From positions 1 to 64,000 of the forward strand of contig VBKD01000174.1 of assembly GCA_005888075.1 (NCBI GenBank): DNA of 64,000 nt, written 5' to 3'. Below are positions 47,672 through 56,552 of the stretch, one piece after another. The position numbers were made by a program, and so were the translations under genes. Position 1 is the first letter of the stretch; each line of letters begins with the position of its first letter. The notes beneath the pieces are model-generated. The model worked only from the letters and a program-made list of their open reading frames with translations, ran no database searches and was not told the origin of the DNA. The DNA comes from Chloroflexota bacterium (lineage in GTDB: Bacteria; Chloroflexota; Dormibacteria; Dormibacterales; Dormibacteraceae).

Positions 47672-48076
47672 ATGGGCAACTGTTTTTCCGAGACCCGCCA
47701 GAGGGTTCTGCTCGTTGAAGACGACATTGCGACCGCCGACATGTATCGGCTTGGGCTCGAGATGTCGGGCTACGTTGTGGACGTGGCCGGGGACGGGGTT
47801 TCCGCCCTGCGAGTCGTGATTGAGGAGCACAAGACCGACGTCGTGGTGTTGGACTTGGGGCTTCCGCGGATGGGCGGCATCAGAGTCCTTGCGGCGCTTC
47901 AGGAGACGGGCTTCACGGCGGACATCCCCGTGATCGTCCTGTCCAACGACACGGAGGACTTTCCGGCGGCGCTTGGAGCCGGCGCGATCCAATGCCTGAC
48001 GAAGTCAAGGACGACTCCGACCGAGCTGATCACCCGGATCCGAGGGGTCGCGGCCGAATATTTGCGGGGCGCGTGA
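47672..48076 (+). CDS. Receiver-only response regulator (first of two)
   Basis: From ATG 47672 the protein has 134 residues forming one CheY-like domain. Acidic residues are in RVLLVEDDIATADMY, the phospho-Asp in VVVLDLGLPRMGG, Ser in VIVLSNDTED and Lys in CLTKSRTTPTEL. It has no output domain, so it acts by protein contact or as a phosphate relay. A near relative lies 1.8 kb downstream. The ribosome site is weak, and TTG 47633 is an alternative start. No partner kinase is adjacent. Confidence 0.85.
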   Translation: MGNCFSETRQRVLLVEDDIATADMYRLGLEMSGYVVDVAGDGVSALRVVIEEHKTDVVVLDLGLPRMGGIRVLAALQETGFTADIPVIVLSNDTEDFPAALGAGAIQCLTKSRTTPTELITRIRGVAAEYLRGA

Positions 48077-48091
48077 CACCGAGCCCGAGCC

Positions 48092-48682
48092 ATGGGGACC
48101 GATCGGTTGCTCAGGCGGGTGATCCTAGCCGGACTGATCGTGTTGGCCGCGGGTGTGTTCAACCGATACGCGCTGGTATCCGGCGACAACGCAATCCGCC
48201 TCCCGTCCGAGGGTCAGCCCTTTTCGGCTTCTGAGGCGAATTGGAGCCGACGCTGGGCTGAGGCTGGCGGGGGCACCGGCGAATGCCGGCGGATCGAAAT
48301 CGACCTGACCAGACAGGAGCTTGTCGCCTGGAGCTGTGGTCGCGTGTTCGTGTCGACGCCGATCACGTCCGGCATGCCTGGATTGCGGACGCCTACCGGC
48401 ACCTTCGCAATCATCTGGAAGCAACGTGATGTCTACTTCCAGAGTCCGTGGCCACCAGACAGCCCTTACTACTACCCGCCGATGTTCGTCGCGTACGCGC
48501 TGGAGTTCCTGGACGGCGGGTACTTCATTCACACGGATCCCGAGGAGCCGGCAAGCGCGTACGGCGGAGGTTCAGAGAATGGTTCATACGCCAGCCACGG
48601 CTGCGTGCACGTGCCGGATGGGGCCATGTCAGGCCTCTTCAGCTGGGCGGCCACCGGAACGACGGTGCAAATCCACTACTGA
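48092..48682 (+). CDS. L,D-transpeptidase (YkuD domain), membrane-anchored
   Basis: The 196-residue protein has an N-terminal hydrophobic helix (VILAGLIVLAAGVFNRYAL) and an extracellular YkuD domain starting IEIDLTRQELVAWSCGRVFV. The active site is the conserved His-x(n)-SHGC segment YASHGCVHVPDGAM with Cys about residue 171; FIHTDPEEP holds the distal His. It would form 3-3 peptidoglycan cross-links or attach proteins to the wall. It follows the receiver gene by 15 bp, possibly in one transcript. Confidence 0.92.
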   Translation: MGTDRLLRRVILAGLIVLAAGVFNRYALVSGDNAIRLPSEGQPFSASEANWSRRWAEAGGGTGECRRIEIDLTRQELVAWSCGRVFVSTPITSGMPGLRTPTGTFAIIWKQRDVYFQSPWPPDSPYYYPPMFVAYALEFLDGGYFIHTDPEEPASAYGGGSENGSYASHGCVHVPDGAMSGLFSWAATGTTVQIHY

Positions 48683-48702
48683 CCGGCGCCTGGAGCGTGG
48701 CG

Positions 48703-49672
48703 TCAGGCGACGAGGTGCTCCCAGCCTGCGACCCGACGGACCACCTTTTCGTAGTCGCCGACCATCCGCTCGGTTGAGAAGCGCTCGCTCGCCCACTGCC
48801 GGCAGGCCAGAGGGCGCATCTCACCGAGGCGGTGGCACGCTTCGACCAGGTCGTCCTCATCGTCCGAGAGGAATCCATGGGTGCCGCTGACCATCAGCTC
48901 GGGAAGGGAGCCTCGGGGTCTCGAGATGACTGGTGTCCCGCAAGCGAGGGACTCGATGAAGGTCAGGCCGAACGGCTCGTCCCACGCGACCGGCAGCAGA
49001 AGCGCCAACGCATCTCCGGCGGATTGCGATCTTGATCGCGGCGACCGGGTCTTTGTCTGGAGAGATCCGGCCGAGGAAAACCAGGTATCCACCCTTGCCC
49101 TGACCCAGCTGATAGGACTCGGAGAGGTCAAGGCCGTGATAAACCGTGCCGACCCAGGTGAGCGGCAAGCTGGACACCGGATTGCGCTGGGCATCGCTGA
49201 TCGACACCAGGGCTCGATCCGGATAGTGGCCAAGCAGACGGCGCCACTCCGGTAGGTCGAGCCTGCCGTGCAGCGTCGTGATGACAGGCGCCTGCAGACG
49301 GCCGCCGGCAAGCCACGGCAGGGAGTCCACGTGCGAATGAATGACATGGAAGTCACCGGACTCGCGCACGACCTCCTCAACCTGAAGGGCGCGGTACGCC
49401 AGCGGATCGGTCAGGTCCATCTCCCAAAGTGGAGCGGGGCTCACAGCCCGAAACTGGGCCGAGGTTTCCGATCCGCCGGGCCCGAAGAGCGTCACCTGAT
49501 GGCCGCGCTTCACCAGGCCCTCGGTCAGCGCATGGACGACGCGCTCGGTGCCGCCGTAATTCTCGGGTGGGATCCGCACGAACAGTGGAGCCACCTCAGC
49601 GATTCGGAGCCGAAGACCGCTCGCGGATCGGCGCCCGCGTGGGCGACCGGTGTGGGGGACATTCGCAGCCAT
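48703..49672 (-). pseudogene. GT4 glycosyltransferase broken by internal deletion and frameshift
   Basis: ATG 49672 opens a GT4 glycosyltransferase N-half (LRIAEVAPLFVRIPPENYGG, HVIHSHVDSLPWLAG, GYLVFLGRISPDKDPVAAIK). Around 49020-49025 the frame shifts. The C-half continues in another frame from SAGDALALLLPVAWDEPFGL, with the nucleotide-sugar motif E-x7-E region FIESLACGTPVIS, to GWEHLVA and stop at 48703. Compared with the family, some 40-50 codons around the GT-B hinge (normally ending in FLGEV...) are missing at the junction. The two halves cannot form one protein, so the gene is inactive, or was damaged during assembly. Confidence 0.8.
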
Positions 49673-49839
49673 GGAGCTACCCGCGAAATGTGATTGACCA
49701 TACCTCCCATCTCGCACTCGCCGTAACTGGTGATTTCGTGTCGCGAAGCTTTATCGCAATTTCACCAATTGCTGGCTCTCTAGAGGCGCGGTTATGGTCG
49801 AGACAAGTCGGCATCGGGCTATTTGGGGGAAATCTGGCA

Positions 49840-50289
49840 ATGGCTTTTGCGAGGCCGTCGACGTTGAAGTTCCGGATCATCAGTCGCCGAGATTCACGTG
49901 TCCTCTTGGTCGAGCGCGATCACGCGACGGCAGAGATGTACAAGCTGGGTCTGCTTTTGCAGGGTTTCTCGGTGGATGTGGCTGCCGACGGCGAAGAGGG
50001 TATTCAGAGAGTCCTCGGCGGAGAGCTGCCTGATGTCATCGTCCTGGACCTGGGCTTGCCGAGGATCGATCAATGGACGCCCCGGAAGGATGAGCTCGAA
50101 ATGCTCGCCACGCTCCGGTCCCTTCGACTGACCCAATCGATTCCGGTCGTGGCCTTGTCGAATAACCCTGAGGGCTTTGACGACGCCCTGCAGCATGGCG
50201 CCACCGAATGCATCGCGAAGTGGCGGATCACGCCGAGGGACCTGGCCACTGAGGTTCACAGCCTGGTGCGCCGGTCCGATGAGTTTTGA
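49840..50289 (+). CDS. Receiver-only response regulator with altered acidic site (second of two)
   Basis: ATG 49840, nine bases after GGGGGA, gives 149 residues. The domain resembles the regulator at 47672 (LLVERDHATAEMYKLGL, VIVLDLGLPRID, VVALSNNPEGFDDAL, CIAKWRITPRDL). Two differences stand out: the second Mg2+-binding acidic residue is Arg (VERD instead of VEDD), and about nine extra residues (QWTPRKDEL) follow the phospho-Asp loop. Phosphorylation may be weak or absent. Its end overlaps the HdeD-like gene by 11 bp. Confidence 0.82.
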   Translation: MAFARPSTLKFRIISRRDSRVLLVERDHATAEMYKLGLLLQGFSVDVAADGEEGIQRVLGGELPDVIVLDLGLPRIDQWTPRKDELEMLATLRSLRLTQSIPVVALSNNPEGFDDALQHGATECIAKWRITPRDLATEVHSLVRRSDEF

Positions 50290-50932
50290 CGTTGAGATTG
50301 CCGGGGGGTTAGCGAGAGGGAGAGAGGGTCGGCCTCCGGTTACAGCCTGGCGGACGCAGTCGATCGCCACGGAGGTCGTCGGCAACTGGTGGGCGCTGGC
50401 CACGCGCGGCGTGGTCAGCGTCGCCTTCGGAGTCGCGGCGCTCGCCTGGACCGGGATCACAGTGGTCGGCCTGGCGGGACTCGTCTCAATTTATCTTCTG
50501 ACAAGCGGCGCCTTTGCGCTGATAGGCGGCTCGGATGGGCACTCCTGGCCGATGATGCTCGAAGGCGCCGTCGACATCTTTGCGGGGATCGTCCTGCTGG
50601 GCTGGACGGGCATCAGCTCCCTCACGCCGATGCTCTTTGTGGCCGGCTGGGCGGTGACGGTGGGTGCGGTCCAGATTTGGGGCGCTTTCCTCATGAGTGA
50701 GCCGGTCGCGCGCGGGTGGCCGCTCATGCTGACCGGAATCGCGTCGATGGTCTTCGCGATCGTGATCGTCGCGTATAAGTGGGTGGAGCTGCCGGCCAGG
50801 TTCGCCGTCATGGGCGAATACGCGGTGTTCTCGGGTGTGCTCGCGCTGGTGATGGCCGCGGGGATGATTGCCCGGACGTTCGCGAGTTGGCGAGAGGCGC
50901 GCATGACAACGACCCACCGGTTGGAGCCGTGA
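50279..50932 (+). CDS. HdeD-family (DUF308) six-helix membrane protein
   Basis: ATG 50279 gives 217 residues with about six helices in repeated two-helix units (VVSVAFGVAALAWTGITVVG, AVDIFAGIVLLGWTGISSLT, GIASMVFAIVIVAYKWVELP). This is the HdeD/DUF308 pattern, linked to acid resistance in Escherichia coli and of unknown action elsewhere. It overlaps the receiver gene upstream by 11 bp and the MscS gene downstream by four bases (GTGA), forming a stress-related operon. Confidence 0.88.
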   Translation: MSFDVEIAGGLARGREGRPPVTAWRTQSIATEVVGNWWALATRGVVSVAFGVAALAWTGITVVGLAGLVSIYLLTSGAFALIGGSDGHSWPMMLEGAVDIFAGIVLLGWTGISSLTPMLFVAGWAVTVGAVQIWGAFLMSEPVARGWPLMLTGIASMVFAIVIVAYKWVELPARFAVMGEYAVFSGVLALVMAAGMIARTFASWREARMTTTHRLEP

Positions 50933-52029
50933 CGACTGCCCTGGCGGTCGCTGAAAGCGTTATCGGCAGTCCGGCAATTCTGCTCGTAGCGATCCTCATC
51001 GCCCTGGCCATCGTCGAGATCTTCTTTCACTTCCTCAGGCGCGTTGGGCGTCGGTGGTCCGACCGCAGCGTCGCCATCGCGATCAGCCGTCGAGGTTGGT
51101 GGCCCGGGCGTGTTCTGCTGCCGTCCGCTGCGTGCGAGCTGGTCCTTCCCATCTCGAACATTCCTCCACCGATGTACGGCATCGTGCAGCACGTAATCAC
51201 CCTGGTGATTATCGGAGCCACGGCATGGGCGATCGTCGCCCTTTCCTTCGCTCTTGAAGATGTAGCCGTAGCGCGGTTTCGAATCGACGTCCAGGACAAC
51301 TTCAGGGCGCGACGCGTGCGTACCCGCGTCAACGTGTCGCGCCGCATAACTGTTGTCGTCGCCAGCGTGCTGGCGCTCGCTGCCAGTCTGACAACCTTCG
51401 ACAGCGTGCGGTCGCTTGGGGCCAGCCTGCTCGCCTCGGCAGGAATTGCCGCTGTGATCATCGGGATCGCCGCCCGGCCGACCCTGTCCAATCTGATCGC
51501 GGGACTGCAGATCTCTTTTGCCGAACCAGTGCGAATCGACGACGTGGTTGTGGTCGAAGGCGAGTGGGGACGGGTGGACGAGATAACGCTGAACTACATC
51601 GTGGTGCACACGTGGGATGAACGATCCTTGGTGCTTCCAGTCACGTACTTTCTCGACCGTCCATTCCAGAACTGGACACGGCACTCGGCTCACTTGGTGG
51701 CGGCGGTCAATGTAGCTGTCGACTTCACCATTCCGGTTGAGACGGTCCGCGACCAACTTCGGATGATCCTGGAACGGTCTCAGCTGTGGGATCGACGAAG
51801 TTGGAACCTGCAGGTCACGGACATCGGCAAAGACGCGGTCGAGCTTCGCGCTCTTATGACGGCGCGGGACGCGGGAACGGCGTGGGACTTGCGCTGCGAG
51901 GTGCGCGAGGAACTGCTCAAGTTTCTACAACAAAGGCTCCAAAGCGGATTGCCAAGGCGGCGGATCGACGTCATGGAAAACCGAATCGAGGCCTACGCCG
52001 AGCAATTGGCACACGGAAACCATCGATGA
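50929..52029 (+). CDS. MscS-type mechanosensitive ion channel
   Basis: GTG 50929 overlaps the previous stop, giving 366 residues with four N-terminal helices and the MscS pore and beta domain. The pore helix is SLGASLLASAGIAAVIIGIA with NLIAGLQISFAEPVRIDDVV after it, and VEGEWGRVDEITLNYIVVHT is the conserved beta-domain segment. The channel opens under membrane tension to release solutes during osmotic downshock. It sits directly upstream of a trehalose-forming enzyme, which suggests control of trehalose or other osmolyte levels. Confidence 0.93.
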   Translation: MTTALAVAESVIGSPAILLVAILIALAIVEIFFHFLRRVGRRWSDRSVAIAISRRGWWPGRVLLPSAACELVLPISNIPPPMYGIVQHVITLVIIGATAWAIVALSFALEDVAVARFRIDVQDNFRARRVRTRVNVSRRITVVVASVLALAASLTTFDSVRSLGASLLASAGIAAVIIGIAARPTLSNLIAGLQISFAEPVRIDDVVVVEGEWGRVDEITLNYIVVHTWDERSLVLPVTYFLDRPFQNWTRHSAHLVAAVNVAVDFTIPVETVRDQLRMILERSQLWDRRSWNLQVTDIGKDAVELRALMTARDAGTAWDLRCEVREELLKFLQQRLQSGLPRRRIDVMENRIEAYAEQLAHGNHR

Positions 52030-52060
52030 ATGCTTCGGTAACGGGTCGGATGGTTCCGAC

Positions 52061-53542
52061 GTGATGGAGCCTCGCGGGCTGCCTTTCAGCGAAGGCTGGC
52101 CGGTCGGTGTCGCCGTCTATCACCCGCATCTGGTTGAGGTGCCGGTCACGGCCGTCTCGCCCGGCCTGTTCAAACAAGTCTTGAGTCCATCCGCGTTTCG
52201 GGATCTGGTCGCGGCCCTCGTGGGAGCGAGGTCGAGACTTGGGCAGAGGGTGGTCTGGAACGTGAACTCGACCTCACGAGGCGGGGGCGTCGCCGAGATG
52301 CTCCAGTCCCTGATCGCGTACGCGCGTGGCGCAGGCATCGACATCCGCTGGTTGGTGATCCAGGGGAACCCTGAATTCTTCAGAGTCACCAAGCGGATCC
52401 ACAACCAGATCCAGGGCTTCCCGGGGGACGGGGGAGAGCTGGGCGATAGGGAACACGACGCTTACGAGCAGTCACTGCTGGACTCTGGCCGTGAGCTCAA
52501 AGGCATGGTTCGCCCGGGCGACATCGTCCTGCTGCACGATCCTCAGACCGCCGGCCTCGCACCAGAGCTGAAGGAGGCCGGAGCCAGAGTGGTCTGGCGA
52601 TGCCATGTAGGCATTGATTCGCCAAACGAGTGGGCGCTCAAGGCCTGGGAATTCCTGGGCCCCTACCTTCAGGACGCGGACGTGTATGTGTTCTCCCGCT
52701 CCACCTTTGCATGGAAGGCTCTCGATCCGGCGAAGATCGCGATCATTCCGCCGTCAATCGACCCGTTCACGCCCAAGAACAACGTGCTCACTCAAGCCAG
52801 GATTGCGGCCATTCTGATCCAGGCGGGTCTGCTGAACGGGTATGCGGCCGCAACGCCTTACTACGTTCGCCCCACCGGCACCATCGGGCTGGTGGAACGG
52901 CGTGCCGAGATCCTCGAGGTAGCGACGCCGCGCCCATACGAGCGACTGGTGGTGCAGGTCTCGCGGTGGGACCGGCTGAAGGATCCACTCGGCGTTCTGA
53001 ACGGATTCGTCAACCACGTGGCGCGTGAACACGGAGCTCACCTGGTGCTCGCCGGGCCCGAGGTCGGGGCGGTCGCGGATGATCCCGAAGGCGCTGTGGT
53101 GCTCGATGAGGTAACGCAGGCCTGGAGAGCGCTGCCTGAATCGGAACGCGAGCGGGTGCACCTCGTGTGTCTGCCAATGCAGGATGCCGAAGAAAACGCG
53201 GTGATCGTCAACGCACTCCAGAGGCGCGCTGAGGTCGTGGTCCAGAAGAGCCTCGCCGAAGGGTTCGGGCTGACCGTCTCGGAGGCCATGTGGAAAGGGC
53301 GCCCTGTGGTCGCCAGCAGGATCGGAGGGATCCAGGACCAGGTCGAGCAAGACAAGACCGGCCTGCTGCTCAACGATCCGACCGACCTTCAAGAGTTTGG
53401 TGCGGCGGTCTCACATCTCCTGATTGACGCGGACCGCGCCAATCAGATGGGGGCGGCCGCCGAGGAACATGTGCGAGAGAACTTTCTCAACGACCGCCAC
53501 CTCAAGCAATACGCGGACCTGCTCGGGCGCCTGGATCGATGA
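52061..53542 (+). CDS. Trehalose synthase of TreT type (GT4 family)
   Basis: The 493-residue GT-B enzyme has VVWNVNSTSRGGGVAEMLQS at the N-domain, GDIVLLHDPQTAGLAPEL, WRCHVGIDSPNEWALKAWEF, and the GT4 donor motif KSLAEGFGLTVSEAMWKGRP with its E-x7-E pair. TreT joins NDP-glucose and glucose reversibly to trehalose in the cytoplasm. Starts at GTG 52061 and ATG 52064 are both possible. Adjacency to MscS, HdeD and Hsp20 genes fits a role in osmotic or heat stress. Confidence 0.9.
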   Translation: MMEPRGLPFSEGWPVGVAVYHPHLVEVPVTAVSPGLFKQVLSPSAFRDLVAALVGARSRLGQRVVWNVNSTSRGGGVAEMLQSLIAYARGAGIDIRWLVIQGNPEFFRVTKRIHNQIQGFPGDGGELGDREHDAYEQSLLDSGRELKGMVRPGDIVLLHDPQTAGLAPELKEAGARVVWRCHVGIDSPNEWALKAWEFLGPYLQDADVYVFSRSTFAWKALDPAKIAIIPPSIDPFTPKNNVLTQARIAAILIQAGLLNGYAAATPYYVRPTGTIGLVERRAEILEVATPRPYERLVVQVSRWDRLKDPLGVLNGFVNHVAREHGAHLVLAGPEVGAVADDPEGAVVLDEVTQAWRALPESERERVHLVCLPMQDAEENAVIVNALQRRAEVVVQKSLAEGFGLTVSEAMWKGRPVVASRIGGIQDQVEQDKTGLLLNDPTDLQEFGAAVSHLLIDADRANQMGAAAEEHVRENFLNDRHLKQYADLLGRLDR

Positions 53543-53586
53543 ACCGAGCGTTGCCGGCGGCCATTTGAACAGCTAGGAGGCATGGT

Positions 53587-54051
53587 ATGGCGATCGATCG
53601 TTGGAGTCCGTTTGGTGAGCTGACCAGTCTGCAGGCCAGGATGGATCGGCTGTTCGATGAGCTGTCGGATACAGGTTCAGCCGGCCTGATGCCGACGTTT
53701 CGCCTTCCGATCGACGTGGCGGAAACGGACAACAGCTACCTCATCAAGGCACCTGTTCCTGGGTTCAAGCCGGAAGACGTGGAGGTAACCGTCACCGGCA
53801 ACACGCTCTCGATCAATACGAAACACTCCGAGGAGAAGACGGAGCAGGAAGACAACTACCTCAGGCGTGAGATGGCGTATGGAAACTTCCAGCGCCAGAT
53901 CATGCTCCCCCAGGATGCGCGGGCGGAGAACATCAAAGCCACATTCGACAAGGGGGTGCTGACGGTTGAGGTGCCGCGCACTCCAAAACCGAGGCCGCAG
54001 CGAATCGAGGTGCGCGCCGAGGGGCAGAAGCAGGAGAAATCAGTGGCCTGA
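53587..54051 (+). CDS. Small heat-shock protein, Hsp20/alpha-crystallin family
   Basis: The 154-residue protein starts MAIDRWSPFGELTSLQARMD, has the alpha-crystallin domain (FRLPIDVAETDNSYLIKAPV, PGFKPEDVEVTVTGNTLSIN, FQRQIMLPQDARAENIKATF) and ends in a polar tail after KGVLTVEVPRTPK. It forms ATP-independent holdase oligomers. AGGAGG lies six bases before ATG 53587. No CIRCE or other heat-shock operator is visible upstream. It may be read through from treT, 44 bp away. Confidence 0.95.
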   Translation: MAIDRWSPFGELTSLQARMDRLFDELSDTGSAGLMPTFRLPIDVAETDNSYLIKAPVPGFKPEDVEVTVTGNTLSINTKHSEEKTEQEDNYLRREMAYGNFQRQIMLPQDARAENIKATFDKGVLTVEVPRTPKPRPQRIEVRAEGQKQEKSVA

Positions 54052-54066
54052 CGGCCAGCGGTTAAT

Positions 54067-54095
54067 GGGCCGCCGCCGAACACCCGCGGCGGCCC
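54067..54095 (+). terminator. GC-rich hairpin terminator after hsp20
   Basis: A perfect 10-bp stem (GGGCCGCCGC, GCGGCGGCCC) with a 9-base loop begins 15 bases after the hsp20 stop. No T-run follows. Confidence 0.6.
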
Positions 54096-54133
54096 GCATC
54101 CAACCACGTAACCAACCTTGGTACTCCCGGGAG

Positions 54134-54160
54134 CCGGCCGCCGCGCCAAGCGGCGGCCGG
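54134..54160 (-). terminator. GC-rich hairpin terminator after the ScyD-like gene
   Basis: A perfect 11-bp stem (CCGGCCGCCGC, GCGGCGGCCGG) closes a 5-base loop, ten bases beyond the stop of the minus-strand gene. Its core is the same as the hairpin at 54067-54095, so each of the convergent genes has its own. Confidence 0.6.
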
Positions 54161-54169
54161 TCGATCAGA

Positions 54170-55303
54170 TCAATCCTCGCGTGACAGACGCAAGACCATT
54201 CCGTTCGCGGTTGTGGAGAAGGCGCCGTTCACCGTCACGTAGATGGCTCCGTCGCGACCCTGTGCGATTCCGGCGGGAAATGGAATCTGTCCTCCGCCGA
54301 TGTGCTGTGGGTGCTTCGGATCGTTGTGACGAATGCGCACGACATCGCCGGGAGGCCCTGCCGCGTTGGAATTGAACATCTCGGTCGCCCAGAAGTTGCC
54401 GGAGCGATCGAACGCGCATGAGGTGATGGTCGTCAAACCGGTGGACCAAACCTTGGCCGCTTCGAAGACTCCTGCGTTGCCATCGAGACTGATGCGGTAC
54501 ACCTTGGACCAACCCTGGTTGGGATCGGTGAAGTTGCGCAGCAAGTCCAGTGTTCCGACATACAGGGCTCCGTCTGGACCCTGCGCGGCGCACGTTGGCG
54601 TGGCGTCGGCGCTCGGCAAGCCGGCGACCGGCGTCGGGTTCGGAATGTACGCGATCAGATGGTTCGTCCCATCCGCCCCGACCCAGCTCACGGTGTTGGC
54701 GCCGGCGTCGACGACGATGACGACGCTCGAGTTCTTGTCACCCCGCGCCACCAGCACGCCGTAAGGGTTCGAGTCCGGGAAATCGTTCGGGGCGAGGTTC
54801 TTGTGTGCATTGGTCCACTCCCATTGCTGGTCCCCGACATCGCTGCGATCAGTCGCGGCGCCGTTGGCCGGGTTCAGCTGGTAGAGGTGTCCGATCTGCG
54901 GCGCCGGGACCTCGTGGTGGTTGAGGCCCATGATCATCAAGACCTGGCTGCCTCGTGCGCTCATGCCCGAGGGACCGATCGTTTCGGGCGCGCCGTGCGC
55001 GTGCGTGTAGGCGGAGTTGAAGCCCTTGGACCAAGATCTGGACCAGGTGTCCTCCGCAAGCTTGTACTTGTCAACCGCTCCGGTGGTCGTCAGCCCTGCG
55101 AAATCGGCGCCAGGCAAGCCGGCTTCCGCCACGTACATCGCTCCGCTTCCGTCGAACGTTATCCCTCGCGGATTCTTCAAGTTCCATATAACCGGACTGA
55201 CTTCCCATGACGGGCCTGCCGCGAAGGCGCTTCCAGTGGCCAGGAACAGCGAGCCTGCCAGCGCCAGAGCGCCTGCGATGAGCACATGTTTGGATCGATG
55301 CAT
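54170..55303 (-). CDS. Secreted ScyD/ScyE-family beta-propeller protein
   Basis: The 377-residue protein has a Sec signal (HVLIAGALALAGSLFLATGS, cleavage near AFA-A) and repeated propeller-like blades such as LKNPRGITFDGSGAMYVAEA, TCAAQGPDGALYVGTLDLL, ITSCAFDRSGNFWATEMFN and FPAGIAQGRDGAIYVTVNGA. This matches the ScyD/ScyE group of extracellular propellers, whose name comes from cyanobacterial scytonemin loci although most members lie outside them. Function is unknown, with no scytonemin gene nearby. It is convergent with hsp20. Confidence 0.85.
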   Translation of the reverse strand: MHRSKHVLIAGALALAGSLFLATGSAFAAGPSWEVSPVIWNLKNPRGITFDGSGAMYVAEAGLPGADFAGLTTTGAVDKYKLAEDTWSRSWSKGFNSAYTHAHGAPETIGPSGMSARGSQVLMIMGLNHHEVPAPQIGHLYQLNPANGAATDRSDVGDQQWEWTNAHKNLAPNDFPDSNPYGVLVARGDKNSSVVIVVDAGANTVSWVGADGTNHLIAYIPNPTPVAGLPSADATPTCAAQGPDGALYVGTLDLLRNFTDPNQGWSKVYRISLDGNAGVFEAAKVWSTGLTTITSCAFDRSGNFWATEMFNSNAAGPPGDVVRIRHNDPKHPQHIGGGQIPFPAGIAQGRDGAIYVTVNGAFSTTANGMVLRLSRED

Positions 55304-55465
55304 ACGAGTTCCTCTCCTAGCAAAAGGTCACGAACCCATCGGCGCGGCGCGCCAGACGCCACCTCTCTCTGGCACGCTCCGTGTCCCGGCGGTCGGGGCA
55401 AGCCTAACTCCCGCCGGACGGAAATGAACTAGGACAAGACTCCCACTCCCTCTGAGCGGGTTGGA

Positions 55466-56497
55466 TCAGGCTTTCAGGTAGGCATCCAGCAGTGAATTGA
55501 GGTCCGGGCGGTCGTTCAAGACGTAGCCTTTGGCGCCGGCCCCCACGACCGAGCGTGTCAGGCCGGCCTGGCGGAGGACGACCATGTGCTGGTGAATTGT
55601 CGATTTGGCAAGGCTTAGCTGTTCCGCGATATCGCTGAGGCTCGACTCGCCGTTCGACAGCTGTCGCAGGATGCGCAGCCTGGTCTCATCGCCGAGCGCC
55701 TTGTAAACCTGTACGAGCTCGGCGTCGGGGGCGACCTCGGCGCTGGCGGGGAAGAAGAAGTACTTCGAACCCTCGTGTTCCGAGATGTCAACCCAGGGCC
55801 GGTTGAGGACAGTGGGGATCAAGAGAATGGACTTGATCCAGGGTTCTGGCCGGTACTCCACCCCTCGGGTCACACGCACGATCAAGCGGTCGGCCGGCAT
55901 CTGTTTCGACAGTCGGGCAGCGGCCTGCGCCGAGGCCTTTAGCTCCGCTTCGAGCGGCGGCCCGACCTCGCTGAAGATCTCACGGTCGAAGCGCTCGATG
56001 ACATTCGCCACGTCGTCGGCCAGAGCTTGCGGATCGGCGTCGAGCGCTCTCTCGGCTGCCTCGCGCGAGCCTTTATGCACCTGCTTTAGAAACTCACGCC
56101 TCGCGCCGGCGTCACCTCGAAGGAGCGCTTCGCTCACCTGAGGTTCGGCGTGGAGAACTGATCGCTTCGCTTCTCCCTTGGTGTCGCGGCGGAGCCGCGC
56201 CACCAGCGAGGCGACGCTCTTGCCGCCGGACTCCCGCGCGAGGCCGGCCAGCCCTACGAAGGCATAACCCTCCCTGCCGACGAGCCATCGCGCCTTGTCG
56301 CGCAGCTCAGGGGAGGCCTTGCGCCGCATCGACTTGATCCACTCCTCGCCCACTTCGTAGCTGCCCGGGGCCTCGTCTCCGAGGAAAAGCCCAAGGGCGA
56401 TCAGGACCTCGTACGCGAGACCCCAATCGGCCTCGACTGGCAGCTGCCTTGCAACGGGGACCCCCCTGACTCGCTGGGGGCTTGACGGAATAGGCAT
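55466..56497 (-). CDS. Long ArsR-family regulator with C-terminal winged helix
   Basis: The 343-residue protein carries an N-terminal helical domain of about 240 residues, then a beta segment, then an ArsR-type HTH at the end (VYKALGDETRLRILRQLSNG, LSDIAEQLSLAKSTIHQHMV, VLRQAGLTRSVVGAGAKGYV). Standard ArsR repressors have about 100 residues; long forms like this occur in actinobacteria. There is no Cys-based metal site. Its ATG 56497 overlaps a TTCGGTA half-site, and the full 26-bp palindrome lies 18 bp upstream, so autoregulation is likely. It is divergent from a 54-residue peptide gene. Confidence 0.88.
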   Translation of the reverse strand: MPIPSSPQRVRGVPVARQLPVEADWGLAYEVLIALGLFLGDEAPGSYEVGEEWIKSMRRKASPELRDKARWLVGREGYAFVGLAGLARESGGKSVASLVARLRRDTKGEAKRSVLHAEPQVSEALLRGDAGARREFLKQVHKGSREAAERALDADPQALADDVANVIERFDREIFSEVGPPLEAELKASAQAAARLSKQMPADRLIVRVTRGVEYRPEPWIKSILLIPTVLNRPWVDISEHEGSKYFFFPASAEVAPDAELVQVYKALGDETRLRILRQLSNGESSLSDIAEQLSLAKSTIHQHMVVLRQAGLTRSVVGAGAKGYVLNDRPDLNSLLDAYLKA

Positions 56498-56540
56498 TCG
56501 GTATCTACAGTATAAATCGTTCGGTACTTACCGAACGATT
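56482..56540 (+). promoter_or_regulatory. Promoter with perfect 26-bp operator between arsR-type gene and small peptide gene
   Basis: AATCGTTCGGTA (56515-56526) and TACCGAACGATT (56529-56540) form a perfect 12-bp inverted repeat with a CT spacer. A matching half-site TTCGGTA sits at 56497-56503 over the regulator's start codon. For the plus strand, TTGACG (56482-56487) and TACAGT (56506-56511) are 18 bases apart, so the start site would fall inside the palindrome. Confidence 0.75.
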
Positions 56541-56552
56541 CAGGAGGCACAG

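Noticed and set aside
53543..53586. CIRCE or other heat-shock operator upstream of hsp20
   Set aside because: No TTAGCACTC-N9-GAGTGCTAA-like repeat or other palindrome is present in the 44-bp gap.
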